A stretch of DNA of 64,000 nt from Siphonodentalium dalli (GCA_032622095.1 CP136068.1:161283465-161347464); one strand, 5' to 3'. Shown: positions 12,290 to 24,052, counted from the first letter of the stretch. Notes: generated by a model not told the origin, from the letters alone. A program made the numbers and translations.

Positions 12290-13436
12290 TGATGTGTGTT
12301 CCTCGTCGTATCGAGGAATGTCAAAGGATTGTGATCATTAGATATGATAGGATAACAAATGGTTGACAAGTTACTTCAACATGAGACAATACTAGGATCA
12401 ATGATGTTTCCTTATCCACAGTTGAATAATTGTTATGGTGTTTTATGAATTTCTTGGAGAAGTAACGCACTTGATGATTAACACCATGTTCATCCTCACG
12501 TCGATTATGAACTTGAATTGGTTATAATAATCAGGCGTAGCTATAATTGGGTTTTTTCCTGACAAGTGTTCTGACCATACAGACATGTTTTATTTGCCAA
12601 TCAGTTAAAGGTCCACCATCTTCTGAAATATTGACACAAAACTTCCTGTAGAAACCAACCATTAATAAGAAACTTAATAACTCTCGTTGACGAGGGAACA
12701 TGATAATTAGATATAGCCTGTACCGTTGCATCTACTGGTTTATACTATCCATGTCCACCACAAGCCCTATATAAGTAACAGGGGCATTTCCAAATTCACT
12801 CTTTGCTAAGTTAATGGTCAGATTTGCGTGTGACATATTCTCAAAAAAGTTCGGATCTGCTGCAACTGATCCATGCAATTAGTTTCTGTATTTACCTTAG
12901 GCTCAGGTGTCTGAGAAATCACGAATTTGGGTGGTTTATCAATCTCGTGGCCCCTGATATGAGTTTCTCGTATCAACAGGCGTGACTTTATACAAATATA
13001 ATCAGGTCGGGGTCACAAATGCTGCAATTTACTCTGCCAGTCAAAGGAATCGGCCAGTACCTTTTAACAGATCAAATGTTGTATACCTTGCATTTCCCAC
13101 TCTGACAATGACGTCATCTATTCTTGGGATTTGTAAATTGTCTGGTTTCGAAAATAAATTTACATTGCGATTATCTGATTCAAATCTAAAACTATTGTCC
13201 GATTTACGGAGCAGTATGCATGGCGAACTCCAGCTAATTTGATTTGGCCTAATTATGTCATTGTTCCGCACATACTGTACCATTTGATGGATACGTGCGG
13301 CTTGAACAGGGCTTATCTCATAAGGGGCCTGTTTTACCGGTATTAGTTGTTCCAATGTCGACATCATGAACAAATAAGTTAGTCTTACATGGAACATCAA
13401 GACAGGCATGTCATACTCCATAAAGAGCGAAATCAA
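12290..13436 (-). pseudogene. Retroelement reverse transcriptase and RNase H (broken)
   Basis: Frame 13436-13041 holds the RT start: PVKQAPYEISPVQAARIH, SSPCILLRKSDNSFRF, a degraded copy of the TDYRxVN motif, IPRIDD and FDLLKG. The central palm with the catalytic YxDD is missing. The RT resumes at about 12870 (LTINLAKSEFGNAPVTYIG) after a one-base shift in a T-run. The thumb region follows (12731-12531, MVGFYRKFC, PLTD). RNase H remnants lie between about 12530 and 12290 (YFSKKF, YSTVDKE, DHNPLTFL). It lies downstream of integrase on the same strand. Confidence 0.8.
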
Positions 13437-13638
13437 GCTTTTCCTCTGATCTTTGGGCAGATGTCTGCGTTTCCAATCCAGGCATTGAAGAACATATGCA
13501 TTGTTGAGCTTCAGGTTGACATATTTCCCCCATAATTCAACTCGTCATCCCATCGATCGGAGCAAATCACATGTCAATTTAGCAACAGGCTGAACAAGAA
13601 TTATATTTACTGGCTTGAAGACTCGGTGTCGGACTTTC

Positions 13639-14758
13639 TTAGCACTTCATCCTTCCTTGAACTTGTTTTCCCATGTTTTCTCTAGCTATCTCCCTGGCAG
13701 TATCAAATATCACTTTGATTGTAGTCACACAATTCAGAATATTCATCTGTTCCTCTAGCTCTTCTAGGAACTTTGCCTTCAACAATTCAAGTGGACCCCT
13801 CACAATGCGTCCCAATGCCAGATCAAATGCGCTGAATCCCAATGCTTCTTGAACTGTCTCCGATTGCAAACAGCAATATGCGAATGCCTTCATCACAGTC
13901 TTCCCGTTGTCTTCACAGGGCATCCTCGTCATGTTCTTAATAGTTTGATGGAACCTCTCCATGTCGCCTTGGCCCTTGGAAGGATAAGGAAGGACTTGAT
14001 GCACGTTGGTTAATTCCAAGAGCATGCATCACTTGATGGAACACTCCGGACACGATATTTGACCCGCGATCTGACACGATTACTTTGAGTAGTCCAAACA
14101 TGGTGCAAAACCCTGGTTAGAGCTTTGGTGGCAGTCTTGGTTTGGATATCCTTGAGTGGAATTACCTCTGGAAATATTGTAGACATGCACAGAATGCACA
14201 AGTATTCATACCGATTCTTCGTCTTTGGTAAAGGACAAACACATTCGACCAAGACATAGTTTAATGGCTCGTCCAAGGCCGGAATATGTTATAGTGGTGC
14301 AGACTTTATCTTCGGATTTGGCTCTCCAATTATTTGGCAGACATTACAGGATCGCCAAAAGTCTGTAATATCCTTTTGAAGTGGCTTTGCATAGTTATAT
14401 ACCGAATCCTGTCCACGCCCGAGATGCGATGATGATCATGAGCTAGAATAATAATCTCTTTCCTATTTCTTCGTGTGACCACTATTTGGTAGATTGTGCT
14501 AAATGTATCAGTCGATGGCACATCTGGAGGTCGCCAATTCCTCATTAGAATTCCAGATTGTATCAGGTAACACAGTGGAGTAGTCTTTCCGTCTTCCTTT
14601 GTAAAAACTTTATTGAACAAGTCTGAATATTCTGGATCATCCTTCTGTTCATCTACTAGCGTCGTCCTTGACATGGTGATTTGTGACTCATCAGCAACAG
14701 AAGAATCCTCTTCTTTAGACTTGACATCTTCATTCAGATCCTTGAAAAAGGTGTACAA
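13639..14758 (-). pseudogene. Retroelement integrase (broken)
   Basis: Three minus-strand frames make up the integrase. Frame 14758-14330 ends in the zinc-binding region: ILAHDHHRISG is recognisable, but the pattern of His and Cys residues is eroded. Frame 14276-14010 is the start of the catalytic core (CVCPLPKTK, MSTIFPEVIPL). Frame 14025-13639 is the rest of the core (HQVL, ERFHQTIKNM with the third acidic residue, then LGFSAFDLALG). Roughly 50 bases between the first two frames are scrambled. It cannot make an intact protein. Confidence 0.8.
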
Positions 14759-15173
14759 TTATTAATCAGCATGGTGGCCTCCTGTATCATCCTCTTTGAA
14801 ATGGTCCCAGTTATGGCACAGGAAGGGAACATTCCTGGAAAATCTTCCGTGGATGGACTAACCTTAGGATTTGAAGTTTCGCAAGGTTGCTCAATCACTT
14901 TTCCTCCAGCTAAGTCATTCCCCAAGATTTAAGACACACCCTCTCAAAGGGAAAAGGTGGCCTCACTTCGACGATAACGTCTGTAAACAGTGGTGAATTT
15001 AGGAATATCTTGCGTAGTTTCACATTTATCAAGTCTGATCCAACTCCGGACAGCAGAATGTGGTTACTGTTTGAACCTTTCTCTGAAAATGACAGAATAT
15101 TTTCCAAGATTAGAGATTGATATGCTCCATTTTCCCTGAATATATTCACAGGACACCTAATTCCATCGCACAT
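14734..15173 (-). pseudogene. Retroelement aspartic protease region (broken)
   Basis: Two overlapping frames on the minus strand (15173-14910 and 14925-14734) cover a gypsy-type protease. CPVNIFRENGAYQSLILE sits where the active-site D-T/S-G-A motif is expected; here the Asp-Thr-Gly is replaced by Glu-Asn-Gly, so the catalytic aspartate is lost. GNDLAGGKV marks the conserved end of the protease region. A one-base shift separates the two frames. A low-complexity linker with FPGMFPSCA follows and leads to the integrase. Confidence 0.75.
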
Positions 15174-15420
15174 AATGAAACCGCTCCCTCTGAAATGGAC
15201 TATACCTTGACAAGTGGGTTGGGGTGGATTGTTGCAAATTTGTCTTTGGTCTTTCTTCTCAGCATAGGTAGGAACAGGCTTCTGACAATTCTTTTGTCTG
15301 GTGTTTCCAGCATTGGGGAATTACATGGCCCGGTTTTAGACAGTACCCTAGGATGACATTTCGCCCTTCAGTGACTTGTCTGTCGAAACTTGGTGGGGTC
15401 TCCTTATAATTATATTGTCA

Positions 15421-16235
15421 ACTCTTAGGTTGTATGATGTTTAATATATATATTCTACTAGCCGCTGATTGTATTTTTGAAGCGCAAGTCGGTGTAAAAA
15501 TCGCACTCTTTGACCCAGTTTAGCGGACGGCATCTTGAACGAGTAAAATTTACAGCCGGTTTTCGTCAGACCTGTGCTCATAACCGGAGTTTTTCTTAAC
15601 TAATATTTACAGTGGATACATCAAATTGAAGCGTAATAACATATCTTTCTACCTATATGTAAGGCATTTATGTAACAAAAAGTATTTTTGTGTATGTTGA
15701 ACCTGATTGTGGCCGTGACCTTTCTATAGGATAAAGTACTATTGGGGGTGGGGTCAATTTTTATTTCTGGGAACCTGTGCAATATGGGCGTGTCCAATTT
15801 CACATGCGACGGTGTCCTTGACCTTGACCTTGGCCTCGCTCATATATGCTCATATAGGCATGTTTTTGGACGTCGACCGATACGACTCAAATCTGGTATG
15901 TAGGCCTACTTTGATCCCGGGAACAATATGGACGGGTACAATTCCACGTGTGATCGTGTCCTTGACCTTGACCTCGCTCATATATGCATTTTTTCTGGAA
16001 CTCGACCGATCCGACTCGAATTTGGTATGTTAGCCTACTTTGATCCTAGGAACAAAAAAGAATGGTCCAATTTCACGTGTGAGCGTGTCCTTTACCTCGG
16101 TCGTATACGCTCATATAGGCATGTTTCTGGACCGATCGAACAATAGTTTATCCAAACGCTGTATATTGTGCCCAGACGAAAGCGATCACAAAGATATCCA
16201 TAAATAACCCGGACGAAGTCGGGCATATCAGCTAG
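15421..16235 (+). mobile_element. Helitron-like element, family 2 (3' end clear, 5' end uncertain)
   Basis: The 3' end has the Helitron signature: a GC hairpin (CCCGGACGAAGTCGGGC, from about 16208), then ATATCAG and CTAG (16232-16235) before a T. Inside are about three tandem units (15780-15915, 15916-16040, 16041-16140) with TGTCCTTGACCTTGACCT, CTCATATATGC and a GACCGAT(A/C)CGACTCAAAT(C/T)TGGTATGT-type block. The left end is not defined; 15421 is only the limit of the neighbouring retroelement. No helicase coding is present, so it is non-autonomous. Confidence 0.5.
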
Positions 16236-17048
16236 TGTTATATATTTATTGATCGGGATTGGTTATTTTGTCTGTAAGCCGGCACACGTACCAAATAACC
16301 CACATTCGATTATGCTTTATGACTAGATACTTCATCAAATAATTAAAAACCCAATTGCCAAATATTTGCCAAATTATGTTTTGATTTGCCAAATGAAAAT
16401 ATTGTTTGCCATTGGATAATAAGACAATCCAGTCAGTATATACAATGGTTAACATAACAATCAGTTTGCTCATAGGGAAGATTATAGACTCCGATGCATG
16501 AAACTGGCGATGTAGTTGATATGGTGCACAAGTAAAGACCAGCAGTTTGTTATGTGGTCAGATAAGCGCATGGGAGGTTACGCTGGTGTAAACAGGGTTC
16601 GGAGTGACGTCTAGCGAATGCGGGAGGAATATATAGGAGAGAATAAAATAGACATTGGACCCTGATTGGACAATAGCCTTGTGTGCTTTTTGCATAAAAA
16701 AAATCATAACACCTCTTCCCTATGATTTCACAGGAATTAACCCTTTGTAGTTGGAATTTTTTGGTGTGGTCTAAAATATGACAGTATTTTGTATGCGGTT
16801 CTGACACTAGTTACGAAAACACAAGATTTAAACGGACATGAAATTTTTGAGTAAAAAGTTTTCCAAAATGTCAATTTTTCAGATTTAAAGACAATTTTGG
16901 ACCCAAAATTGATATTGCTAACAGTATACGCTAAAGCTTTAGCATTGAGGCCTATAGAAAACATTTACACCAGTGTAACCAGGATGTTCGTTATATGTTT
17001 TTTCGTTTCTTTATTAATCATGATGACTTAACGTTGGTTTAATCGCAG
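16236..17048 (+). other. Intron sequence before the Thr-rich exon
   Basis: AT-rich with no recognised exon. The last 60 bases before the acceptor (TTCTTTATTAATCATGATGA, then CTTAACGTT) are echoed at 24060-24112, which helps identify a second, broken copy of the following exon. Confidence 0.6.
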
Positions 17049-17480
17049 TTACAACTAGCAATGATCGCACCATTCCGTCGACAATTGCAACTCCTGCGGC
17101 AACAACCACTACAACCGCTGCGGCAACCACATCCGGCGAGTCAACAGCTAATATATCCGTCACAACAACCGCAACCGCCGCCACAACAACCTTGACAGTC
17201 ACAGCAACAACTACCACACCTGCGGCAACAAACACAACCGCTGCTGCAACAAACACAACCGCAACAAACACCACAATTGTTGCAACAACCACAGCCGCCG
17301 CGGCAACAACCACCACTGCGGCAACAACAACTACCGCTGCGGCAGCTACAGCAGGTGTGGTAACCACCACAACAGCCGCCACAATAATCACAACAGCCGC
17401 TGCAACAACCACAACCGCTGCGACCACCACCACAACCACCGCTACAGTACCAGTCGCAACCACTACACCAAATCATGCAG
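17049..17480 (+). CDS. Thr/Ala-rich mucin-like exon of the secreted lectin gene
   Basis: This 432-nt exon between TTTAATCGCAG and GTATGT is phase 1 at both ends, so it joins the EGF exon before it and the lectin exon after it without a shift. It encodes about 144 residues built almost only of Thr and Ala (TTTAAATNTT-type runs) with a few Ser, Pro, Val and Asn. Such a segment is a dense O-glycosylation target and would act as a stiff spacer between the EGF and lectin domains. Composition is driven by degenerate ACA/ACC/GCA/GCC codon repeats, so its length may vary between alleles. The same bases give a Cys/Gly-rich and a Val/Ala-rich frame on the minus strand; neither has splice or start support. 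Acceptor, donor and phase support the exon; expression is inferred. Confidence 0.8.
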
Positions 17481-17768
17481 GTATGTAATGACGTAATGTA
17501 CCACTGTCAATAATAGTACGTAGGGTTCAGGGTCAGTAAGATAACACACCAAAACTATCTTTATTTAATTTGATTCCTCAACAATCAACGTCGCAGTAGT
17601 GAGTGGTCCCAGTTCGAGATTGCATGTTTTTATGACTTATGTGAGCCATTATAGCAATAAATTTTATTTAATGGCCGGGAGAAATTATATGAAAGTAAGA
17701 GACACAAAGAAAATCGCACACAAAGTCACTAAACTCTTACAATTTCGAGTTGGAACCTTCACCTACTG
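17481..17768 (+). other. Intron sequence
   Basis: Unique-looking DNA between the Thr-rich exon and the first Helitron array. Confidence 0.5.
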
Positions 17769-18347
17769 TGGTGGCGTTCACGACGGGATTAATTGACTGC
17801 CCGCTCTTTGCGAGGATGGGGTTCACGACGGGATTAACTTTGCGGGGACTATTGACCATCTCGTAAGGGTGGACAACCTCTGTCAGGGGCTGCTCAATGG
17901 CCACGGGCAGGTTAAAAAAAATCATACCTCTTCTGGGTCTGGGCGTGTATAGACATGAGCGTGTTGTGTTCATAAGAACGCGGAGCGTGTTGTGTTCCTA
18001 AGAACGCGGATCGGGTAAGTTTTTCCGCCCTAGGTGAGCTCAAACTTCGTATATAAGTGTAAAAACACACGGGGATCGTCGACGTCGCATTGTATGAAAC
18101 ATTCTTATGTCTGTCGTTCCTAGGACCGGGGGAAATTTTTCATCGGGTCAGTCTTAACCTTCAAAAGGGTACCCACAAATTATATATTGTGACCCCGACA
18201 TGTCCTTGACCTTGAAAATGATCAATTCAAGGTCAAATCGGGTAAAATATTGAAAAACCCAATATTAACTCATTGAAAAACACAAACAAAACATAAAACA
18301 TTGTCATGTTTCTGACCAAGCACTCCAGTGGCGGGCTAACCTGCTAG
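17769..18347 (+). mobile_element. Helitron unit 1.1 (5'-truncated)
   Basis: Starts abruptly at GGTGGCGTTCACGACGG. Nearly identical to the right half of unit 2.3 (28090-28665). Carries GTTGTGTTC..TAAGAACGCG twice and a paired CTTGACCTTGA / TTCAAGGTCA motif near 18207-18236. Confidence 0.75.
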
Positions 18348-19197
18348 TCTACTATATAATTTGATACTTCCGTATATATATGTGTGTGTATATATGTCGG
18401 TACTTTCATAGAATCGAAAACGCGTGTACAGATTGAGCTCAAATTTCGTATATAAGTGTAAAATCCCACGGACACCGTAGTGGTCGCATTTTGGACAAGC
18501 TCAGAGCACCTCTTCTCCCTTCCCAATCATCAAAATCACCGCAAACGCCACTTCGGTGGGTTAAGGCATCAACGATCTTTATATTGACCATATTCGGAGG
18601 TGTTAAGGATTAACGCTCTTTATTGCAATGGACGTGGCTAAACGACTGACCCCATGCGTCCGAAATACGGATGCGCGACGAAATGCAATTATCTCGATTA
18701 AAAAGGCAGAATTGATCTAAGCAGCGTTTGTTTACAATTCAACGCAACGCTATCGCTAGAAATATTATGCAGAGATATTTCACGACGGGATTAATTGACT
18801 GTCCGCTCTTTTCGGGGAGACGGGTACCATGAATTAACTCATTGAAAAACAAACAATGCGTTGTCGGTCGTTCCTAGGAAGGGGGGATTTCATCGGGTCA
18901 ATTCGGGGACTAATCTAGGAACGGGGATGTTTAGGACGGGTACCATGAATTATCTCATTGAAAAAGAAACAATGCGTTGTCTGTCGTTCCTAGGAAGGGG
19001 GGGATTTCATCGGGTCATTTTTTCCGCCAGAAACAAAAAATTAAAAATTAAAAAAAATTAAAAATAATTAATTAAATTTAAAAAAAACATTAAATTAATA
19101 TAAAAAAATTCAAAAAAAAATTAATAAATAAAAACAAAATAATTTTAAAAATGTCATGTTTCTGACCAACCACGCCAGTGGCGGGCTAACCTGCTAG
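18348..19197 (+). mobile_element. Helitron unit 1.2 (850 bp)
   Basis: Begins TCTACTATATAATTTGA. The left part has the shared TGAGCTCAAATTTCGTATAT block. Near the end there is an A/T-only stretch of about 120 bp (19030-19150) before the terminal hairpin. Confidence 0.75.
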
Positions 19198-20080
19198 TCT
19201 ATACTATATATTTTGAGACTTCGTATATATGTGTGTATATATGTGTGTATATATGTGTGTACTTCATAGAATCCAAAACGCGTGTACAGATTGAGATCAA
19301 ATTTCGTATGTAAGTGTAAAATCCCACCGACACCGCCGTAGTCGTGTTTTCGAGAAGCTCTGAGCACCCTTTATCCACTCCCAAATCACCGCAAAGGCAC
19401 GGGGGGGGGGTTAGGGCAATAACGCTCTTTATCTATACCTTATACGGAGGTTTTAACAATAAACGCTCTTTATTGCAATGGACGTGGCTAAACGATACCC
19501 CATGAGTCCGATGCGGATTCCAATGGACGTGGCTAAACGACTGACCCCATGCGTACGAAATACGGATGCGAACGAAATGCAACTGAAAGGCAGAATTGAT
19601 CTAAGAGCTCGAAATATTATGCAGAGGGATTTCACGACGGGATTAATTGACTGTCCGCTCTGAAGTTTAGGACGGGGAGGACGGGTACCATGAATTAACT
19701 CATTGAAAAACAAAGAATGCGTTATCTCGCAAACGGGTGGAGCTATCGACTTGAAATTTGCTATGTGAATGTATCTTGCCCCGGATAAAAATTTTATCGG
19801 GTCGCCGAGTCCGAGCGACGCCAGCTTCGCGCATGCGCAGACGAGATCTCGGAAACTGGTGGAGCTATCGACTTGAAATTTGGTATGTGAATGTATCTTG
19901 CCCCGGGTACGAATTTTATCGGGTCGCCGAGCACGTGCGACGCAAGCTTCGCGCATGCGCAGACCAGATCTCTAAAACGGGTGGAGATATCGACTTGAAA
20001 TTTGGTTAAATTAAAAAAATGTCATGTTTCTGAAACAAAGCCATGAGACGAATGCCGCCAGTGGCGGGCTAACCTGCTAG
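19198..20080 (+). mobile_element. Helitron unit 1.3 (883 bp)
   Basis: Begins TCTATACTATAT. Holds two tandem modules of about 121 bp (roughly 19735-19996), each with GGTGGAGCTATCGACTTGAA, TTTTATCGGGTCGCCGAG and the palindromic CGCGCATGCGCA (19828-19839 and 19950-19961). Almost the same as unit 1.5. Confidence 0.75.
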
Positions 20081-20592
20081 TACTATATATTTTGAGACTT
20101 CGTATATATGTGTGTGTATATATGTGTGTACTTCATAGAATCCAAAACGCGTGTACAGATTGAGATCAAATTTCGTATGTAAGTGTAAAATCACACCGAC
20201 ACCGCCGTAGTCGTGTGTTCGAGAAGCTCTGAGCACCCTTTATCCACTCCCAAATCACCGCAAACGCACGGCGGGGGTTAAGGCAATAACGCTCTTTATC
20301 TATACCTTATACGGAGGTTTTAACAATTAACGCTCTTTATTGCAATGGACGTGGCTAAACGATACCCCATGCGTCCGATGCGGATTCCAATGGACGTGGC
20401 TAAACGACTGACCCAATGCGTACGAAATACGGATGCGAACGAAATGTAACTAAAAGGCAGAATTGATCTAAGAGCTCGAAATATTATGCAGAGGGATTTC
20501 ACGACGGGTTTAATTGGTTAAATTAAAAAAATGTCATGTTTCTGAAACAAAGCCATGAGACGAATGCCGCCAGTGGCGGGCTAACCTGCTAG
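20081..20592 (+). mobile_element. Helitron unit 1.4 (short, 512 bp)
   Basis: Begins TACTATATATTTTGAGAC directly after CTAG, without the leading TC. Same left half as units 1.3 and 1.5 but without the 121-bp modules, so it is an internal-deletion form. Confidence 0.75.
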
Positions 20593-21444
20593 TACTATAT
20601 ATTTTGAGACTTCGTATATATGTGTGTATATATGTGTGTGTATATATGTGTGTACTTCATAGAATCCAAAACGTATATAAGTGTAAAATACCACCGACAC
20701 CGCCGTAGTCGTGTTTTCGAGAAGCTCTGAGCACCCTTTATCCACTCCCAAATCACCGCAAAGGCACGGCGGGGGTTAAGGCAATAACGCTCTTTATCTA
20801 TACCTTATACGGAGGTTTTAACAAATAACGCTCTTTATTGCAATGGACGTGGCTAAACGATACCCCATGCGTCCGATGCGGATTCCAATGGACGTGGCTA
20901 AACGACTGACCCCATGCGTGCGAAATACGGATGCGAACGAAATGCAACTAAAAGGCAGAATTGATCTAAGAGCTCGAAATATTATGCAGAGGGATTTCAC
21001 GACGGGATTAATTGACTGTCCGCTCTGAAGTTTAGGACGGGGAGGACGGGTACCATGAATTAACTCATTGAAAAACAAAGAATGCGTTATCTCGCAAACG
21101 GGTGGAGCTATCGACTTGAAATTTGCTATGGAATGTATCTTGCCCCGGATACAAATTTTATCGGGTCGCCGAGTCCGTGCGACGCCAGCTTCGCGCATGC
21201 GCAGACGAGATCTCGGAAACTGGTGGAGCTATCGACTTGAAATTTGGTATGTGAATGTATCTTGCCCCGGGTACGAATTTTATCGGGTCGCCGAGCCCGT
21301 GCGACGCAAGCTTCGCGCATGCGCAGACCAGATCTCTAAAACGGGTGGAGATATCGACTTGAAATTTGGTTAAATTAAAAAAATGTCATGTTTCTGAAAC
21401 AAAGCCACGAGACGAATGCCGCCAGTGGCGGGCTAACCTGCTAG
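20593..21444 (+). mobile_element. Helitron unit 1.5 (852 bp)
   Basis: Near-copy of unit 1.3 with the same two 121-bp modules and CGCGCATGCGCA at 21192-21203 and 21314-21325. Confidence 0.75.
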
Positions 21445-22387
21445 TCTACTATATAATTTGAGACTTCCGTATATATGTGTGTATATATGTGTGTATATAT
21501 GTGGGTACTTTATAGAATCGAAAACGCGTGGACAGATCGAGCTCAAATTTCGTATATAAGTGTAAAAAACCACGGGGATCGTCCACGTCGCATTTTGGAC
21601 AAGCTCTGAGCACCGATTATCCACTCCCAATCATCAAAATCACCGCAAACGCCACTTCGGGGGTTAAGGCATCAACGATCTTAATATTGACCATATACGG
21701 AGTTGTTAACGACGAACGCTCTTAATTGCAATCGACGTGGCTAAACGACTAGCCCCATGCGTCCGAAATACGGATGCGGGACGAAATGAAATTATCTCCA
21801 TTAAAAAGGCAGAATTGATCTAAGAAGCGTTTGTTTACAATTCAACGCAACCTTATCGCTCGAAATATTATGCAGAGAGATTTCACGACGGGATTAATTG
21901 ACTGTCCGCTCTTTTCGGGGACGAAATGCAATTATCTCGATTAAAAAGGCAGAATTGATCTAAGAAGCGTTTGTTTACAATTCAACGCAACCTTATCGCT
22001 CGAAATATTATGCAGAGAGATTTCACGACGGGATTAATTGACTGTCCGCTCTTTTCGGGGACTACGGGGAAGTTTAGGACGGGTACCATGAATTAACTCA
22101 TTGAAAAACAAAGAATGCGTTGTCTGTCGTTCCTAGGAAGGGGGGATTTCATCGGGTCCAATTTAAAAATAAAAAAAACAATTAAATTATAAAAAAGCAT
22201 AAAAATTAAATAAATATTAAAAAATTCAATAAAACATAAAATAAATTTTAACAAAATTAAATTAATATTAAAAAATAAAAAAAAATAAAAAAAACAAAAT
22301 TTAAAAACAAAATGTAAATAAAAACAAAATAATTAAAAAAATGTCATGTTTCTGACAAACCACGCCAGTGGCGGGCTAACCTGCTAG
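21445..22387 (+). mobile_element. Helitron unit 1.6 (943 bp)
   Basis: Contains a perfect or near-perfect internal duplication of about 140 bp (roughly 21785-21922 and 21923-22062) covering AAAGGCAGAATTGATCTAAG to GACTGTCCGCTCTTTTCGGG. It ends with an A/T-only stretch (22155-22340). Confidence 0.75.
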
Positions 22388-23120
22388 TACTATATATTTT
22401 GAGACTTCCGTATATATATGTGTACTTCATAGAATCGAAAACGGGTTGACCGATCTGGACCAAACTTCCTATCTAAATGTAAAATTACCATTCAACGTTA
22501 TTAGTATCTGCAGAGAGATATACGGGATTTTGAGTGGTTTCCTATGGGGGGATATTTATTGGATGCCATAGTACTCTTACAACATTTCTGCATTGCCTCA
22601 AAGTGTTCAGCATCATTGTTATAGTATGTATGACACTTATGTCAGGGCTTAGGGGGGGTAGTTAAAGTGGATATAGGCATAATGCTTCTCAGAAATCCCG
22701 GCAGACGAGATCTCGGAAACGGGTGGAGCTATCGACTTAAAATTTGGTATGTGAATGTATCTTGCCCCGGATACGAATTTTATCGGGTCGCCGAGTCCGT
22801 GCGACGCCAGCTTCGCGCATGCGCAGACCAGATCTCGGAAACGGGTGGAGCTATCGACTTGAAATTTGGTATGTGAATGTATCTTGCCCCGGATACGAAT
22901 TTTATCGGGTCGCCGAGTCCGTGCGACGCCAGCTTCGCGCATGCGCAGACCAGATCTCGGAAACGGGTAGACCTATCGACTTGAAATTTTTTTTTTGAAT
23001 AGCCCGGACAACGTCGGGCTCATCATTAACTCATTGAAAAACAAAAAATTAAATTAATTTAAAAAATTTAAAATTGTCATGTTTCTGACGATTGCCGCCA
23101 GTGGCGGGCTAACCTGCTAG
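22388..23120 (+). mobile_element. Helitron unit 1.7 (733 bp, mosaic)
   Basis: The left end is of this family; 22490-22700 matches 27800-27975 in unit 2.3. Two 121-bp modules follow (CGCGCATGCGCA at 22814-22825 and 22936-22947). Then comes a complete hairpin of the other Helitron family, GCCCGGACAACGTCGGGC (about 23002), and last the usual end of this family. It is a recombinant of two families. Confidence 0.75.
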
Positions 23121-24052
23121 TCTACTATATATTATGAGAACTATGTATATAAATATATAAACATATGTGTCCCTTATAGAAAACGGCTGGCTCGATTGGG
23201 CTCAAACTTCCCATCTAAGGGTAAAAACCCACGGGAATCGTCATCGCGGCGTTTTGGTGAAGCTCTGGGCACTCATTCTCCTCTCCCAATCATCAAAATC
23301 ACCGTCCTCGGCACTGCGGGGGTTAAGGCAGTCACGCTCTTTATATTAATCAAATTTGGCGTTGTTAACCGAGTAACGCTCTTTATTGCCATCGGCGTTG
23401 CTAAACGGTCACCTATGCGTACGAAACTACGGATGCAAAACGCACCGGAACGGCGGAATGCATTTATCTTGATTAAAAAGGCAGAATTAACTCATTGGAA
23501 AACAACAAATACGTGTCGTGTGATTCTTATGTTTGTCGTTCCTAGGAACGGGGGAGATTTTCATCGAATCGTACCTCTTTTAGGGACGGGTACCATAATT
23601 TCTCTTGATTAAAAAGGCAGAATTAACTCACTGAAAAACAAAAAATGCGTGTTGTGTGATTCTTATGTCTGTCGTTCTTAGGAAGGGGGAGAATGTCATC
23701 TGGTCACCTTAATTCATACCTCTTTTAGGGACGGGTACCATAATTTCTCTTGATTAAAAAGGCAGAATTAACTCATTGCAACAACAAAAATGCGTGTTGT
23801 GTGATTCTTATGTCTGTCGTTCCTAGGAAGGGGGGAGATTTTCATCGGGTCAGTTTTTCCGCCCGATGTACCGTAAATCATACCTCTTTTAGGGACGGAT
23901 ACCATCATTTCTCTTGATTAAAAAGGCAGAATTAACTCATTGAAAAACAAAAATTAAAAAATTAAAAAGGCAGAATTAACTCATTGAATAAAAATAATTT
24001 TAAAAATGTCATCTTTCTGACCAACCACGCCAGTGGCGGGCTAACCTGCTAG
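23121..24052 (+). mobile_element. Helitron unit 1.8 (932 bp)
   Basis: Left 420 bases nearly identical to unit 2.6 (31037-31827), including matching 138-codon chance frames. It then repeats a block of about 125 bp (GATTAAAAAGGCAGAATTAA, CTCATTG, TTCCTAGGAA, TTTTAGGGACGG) several times. Last unit of array 1. Confidence 0.75.

Larger units (their letters stand above)
12290..15420 (-). mobile_element. Decayed Ty3/gypsy LTR retrotransposon, IN before RT
   Basis: Read on the minus strand the pieces come in this order: remnant of a gag zinc knuckle (about 15355-15310, with KPGHV and QCWK), aspartic protease (15173 downward), a spacer, integrase zinc-binding region and core (14758-13639), reverse transcriptase (13436-12531), and RNase H (about 12530-12290). 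Every part is broken by frameshifts, stops or small deletions, and no LTRs were found. Sequence motifs are Ty3/gypsy-like, but integrase precedes RT, which is the order of the Gmr1-type branch rather than standard gypsy. It sits in the intron between the EGF and Thr-rich exons, antisense to the host gene. It is inactive. Confidence 0.85.
17769..24052 (+). mobile_element. Helitron array 1: eight head-to-tail units
   Basis: Eight non-autonomous elements lie in direct succession. Each ends in GGCGGGCTAACCTGCTAG (or a close variant), preceded by a short hairpin such as CGCC-AGT-GGCG. The next begins immediately with TCTACTATATA or a shortened TACTATATA, then TTTTGAGACTTCCG. The ends fit the Helitron rule (5' TC, 3' hairpin plus CTRR). 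The first unit is 5'-truncated. The last CTAG is followed by T. No Rep/helicase coding was found, so the machinery must come from elsewhere. The array fills the intron after the Thr-rich exon. Confidence 0.8.

Noticed and set aside
17014-17476. Long minus-strand frames across the Thr-rich exon (Val/Ala-rich and Cys/Gly-rich)
   Set aside because: They are the other frames of the same ACA/GCA codon repeat. The + strand frame has acceptor, donor and phase; these have nothing.
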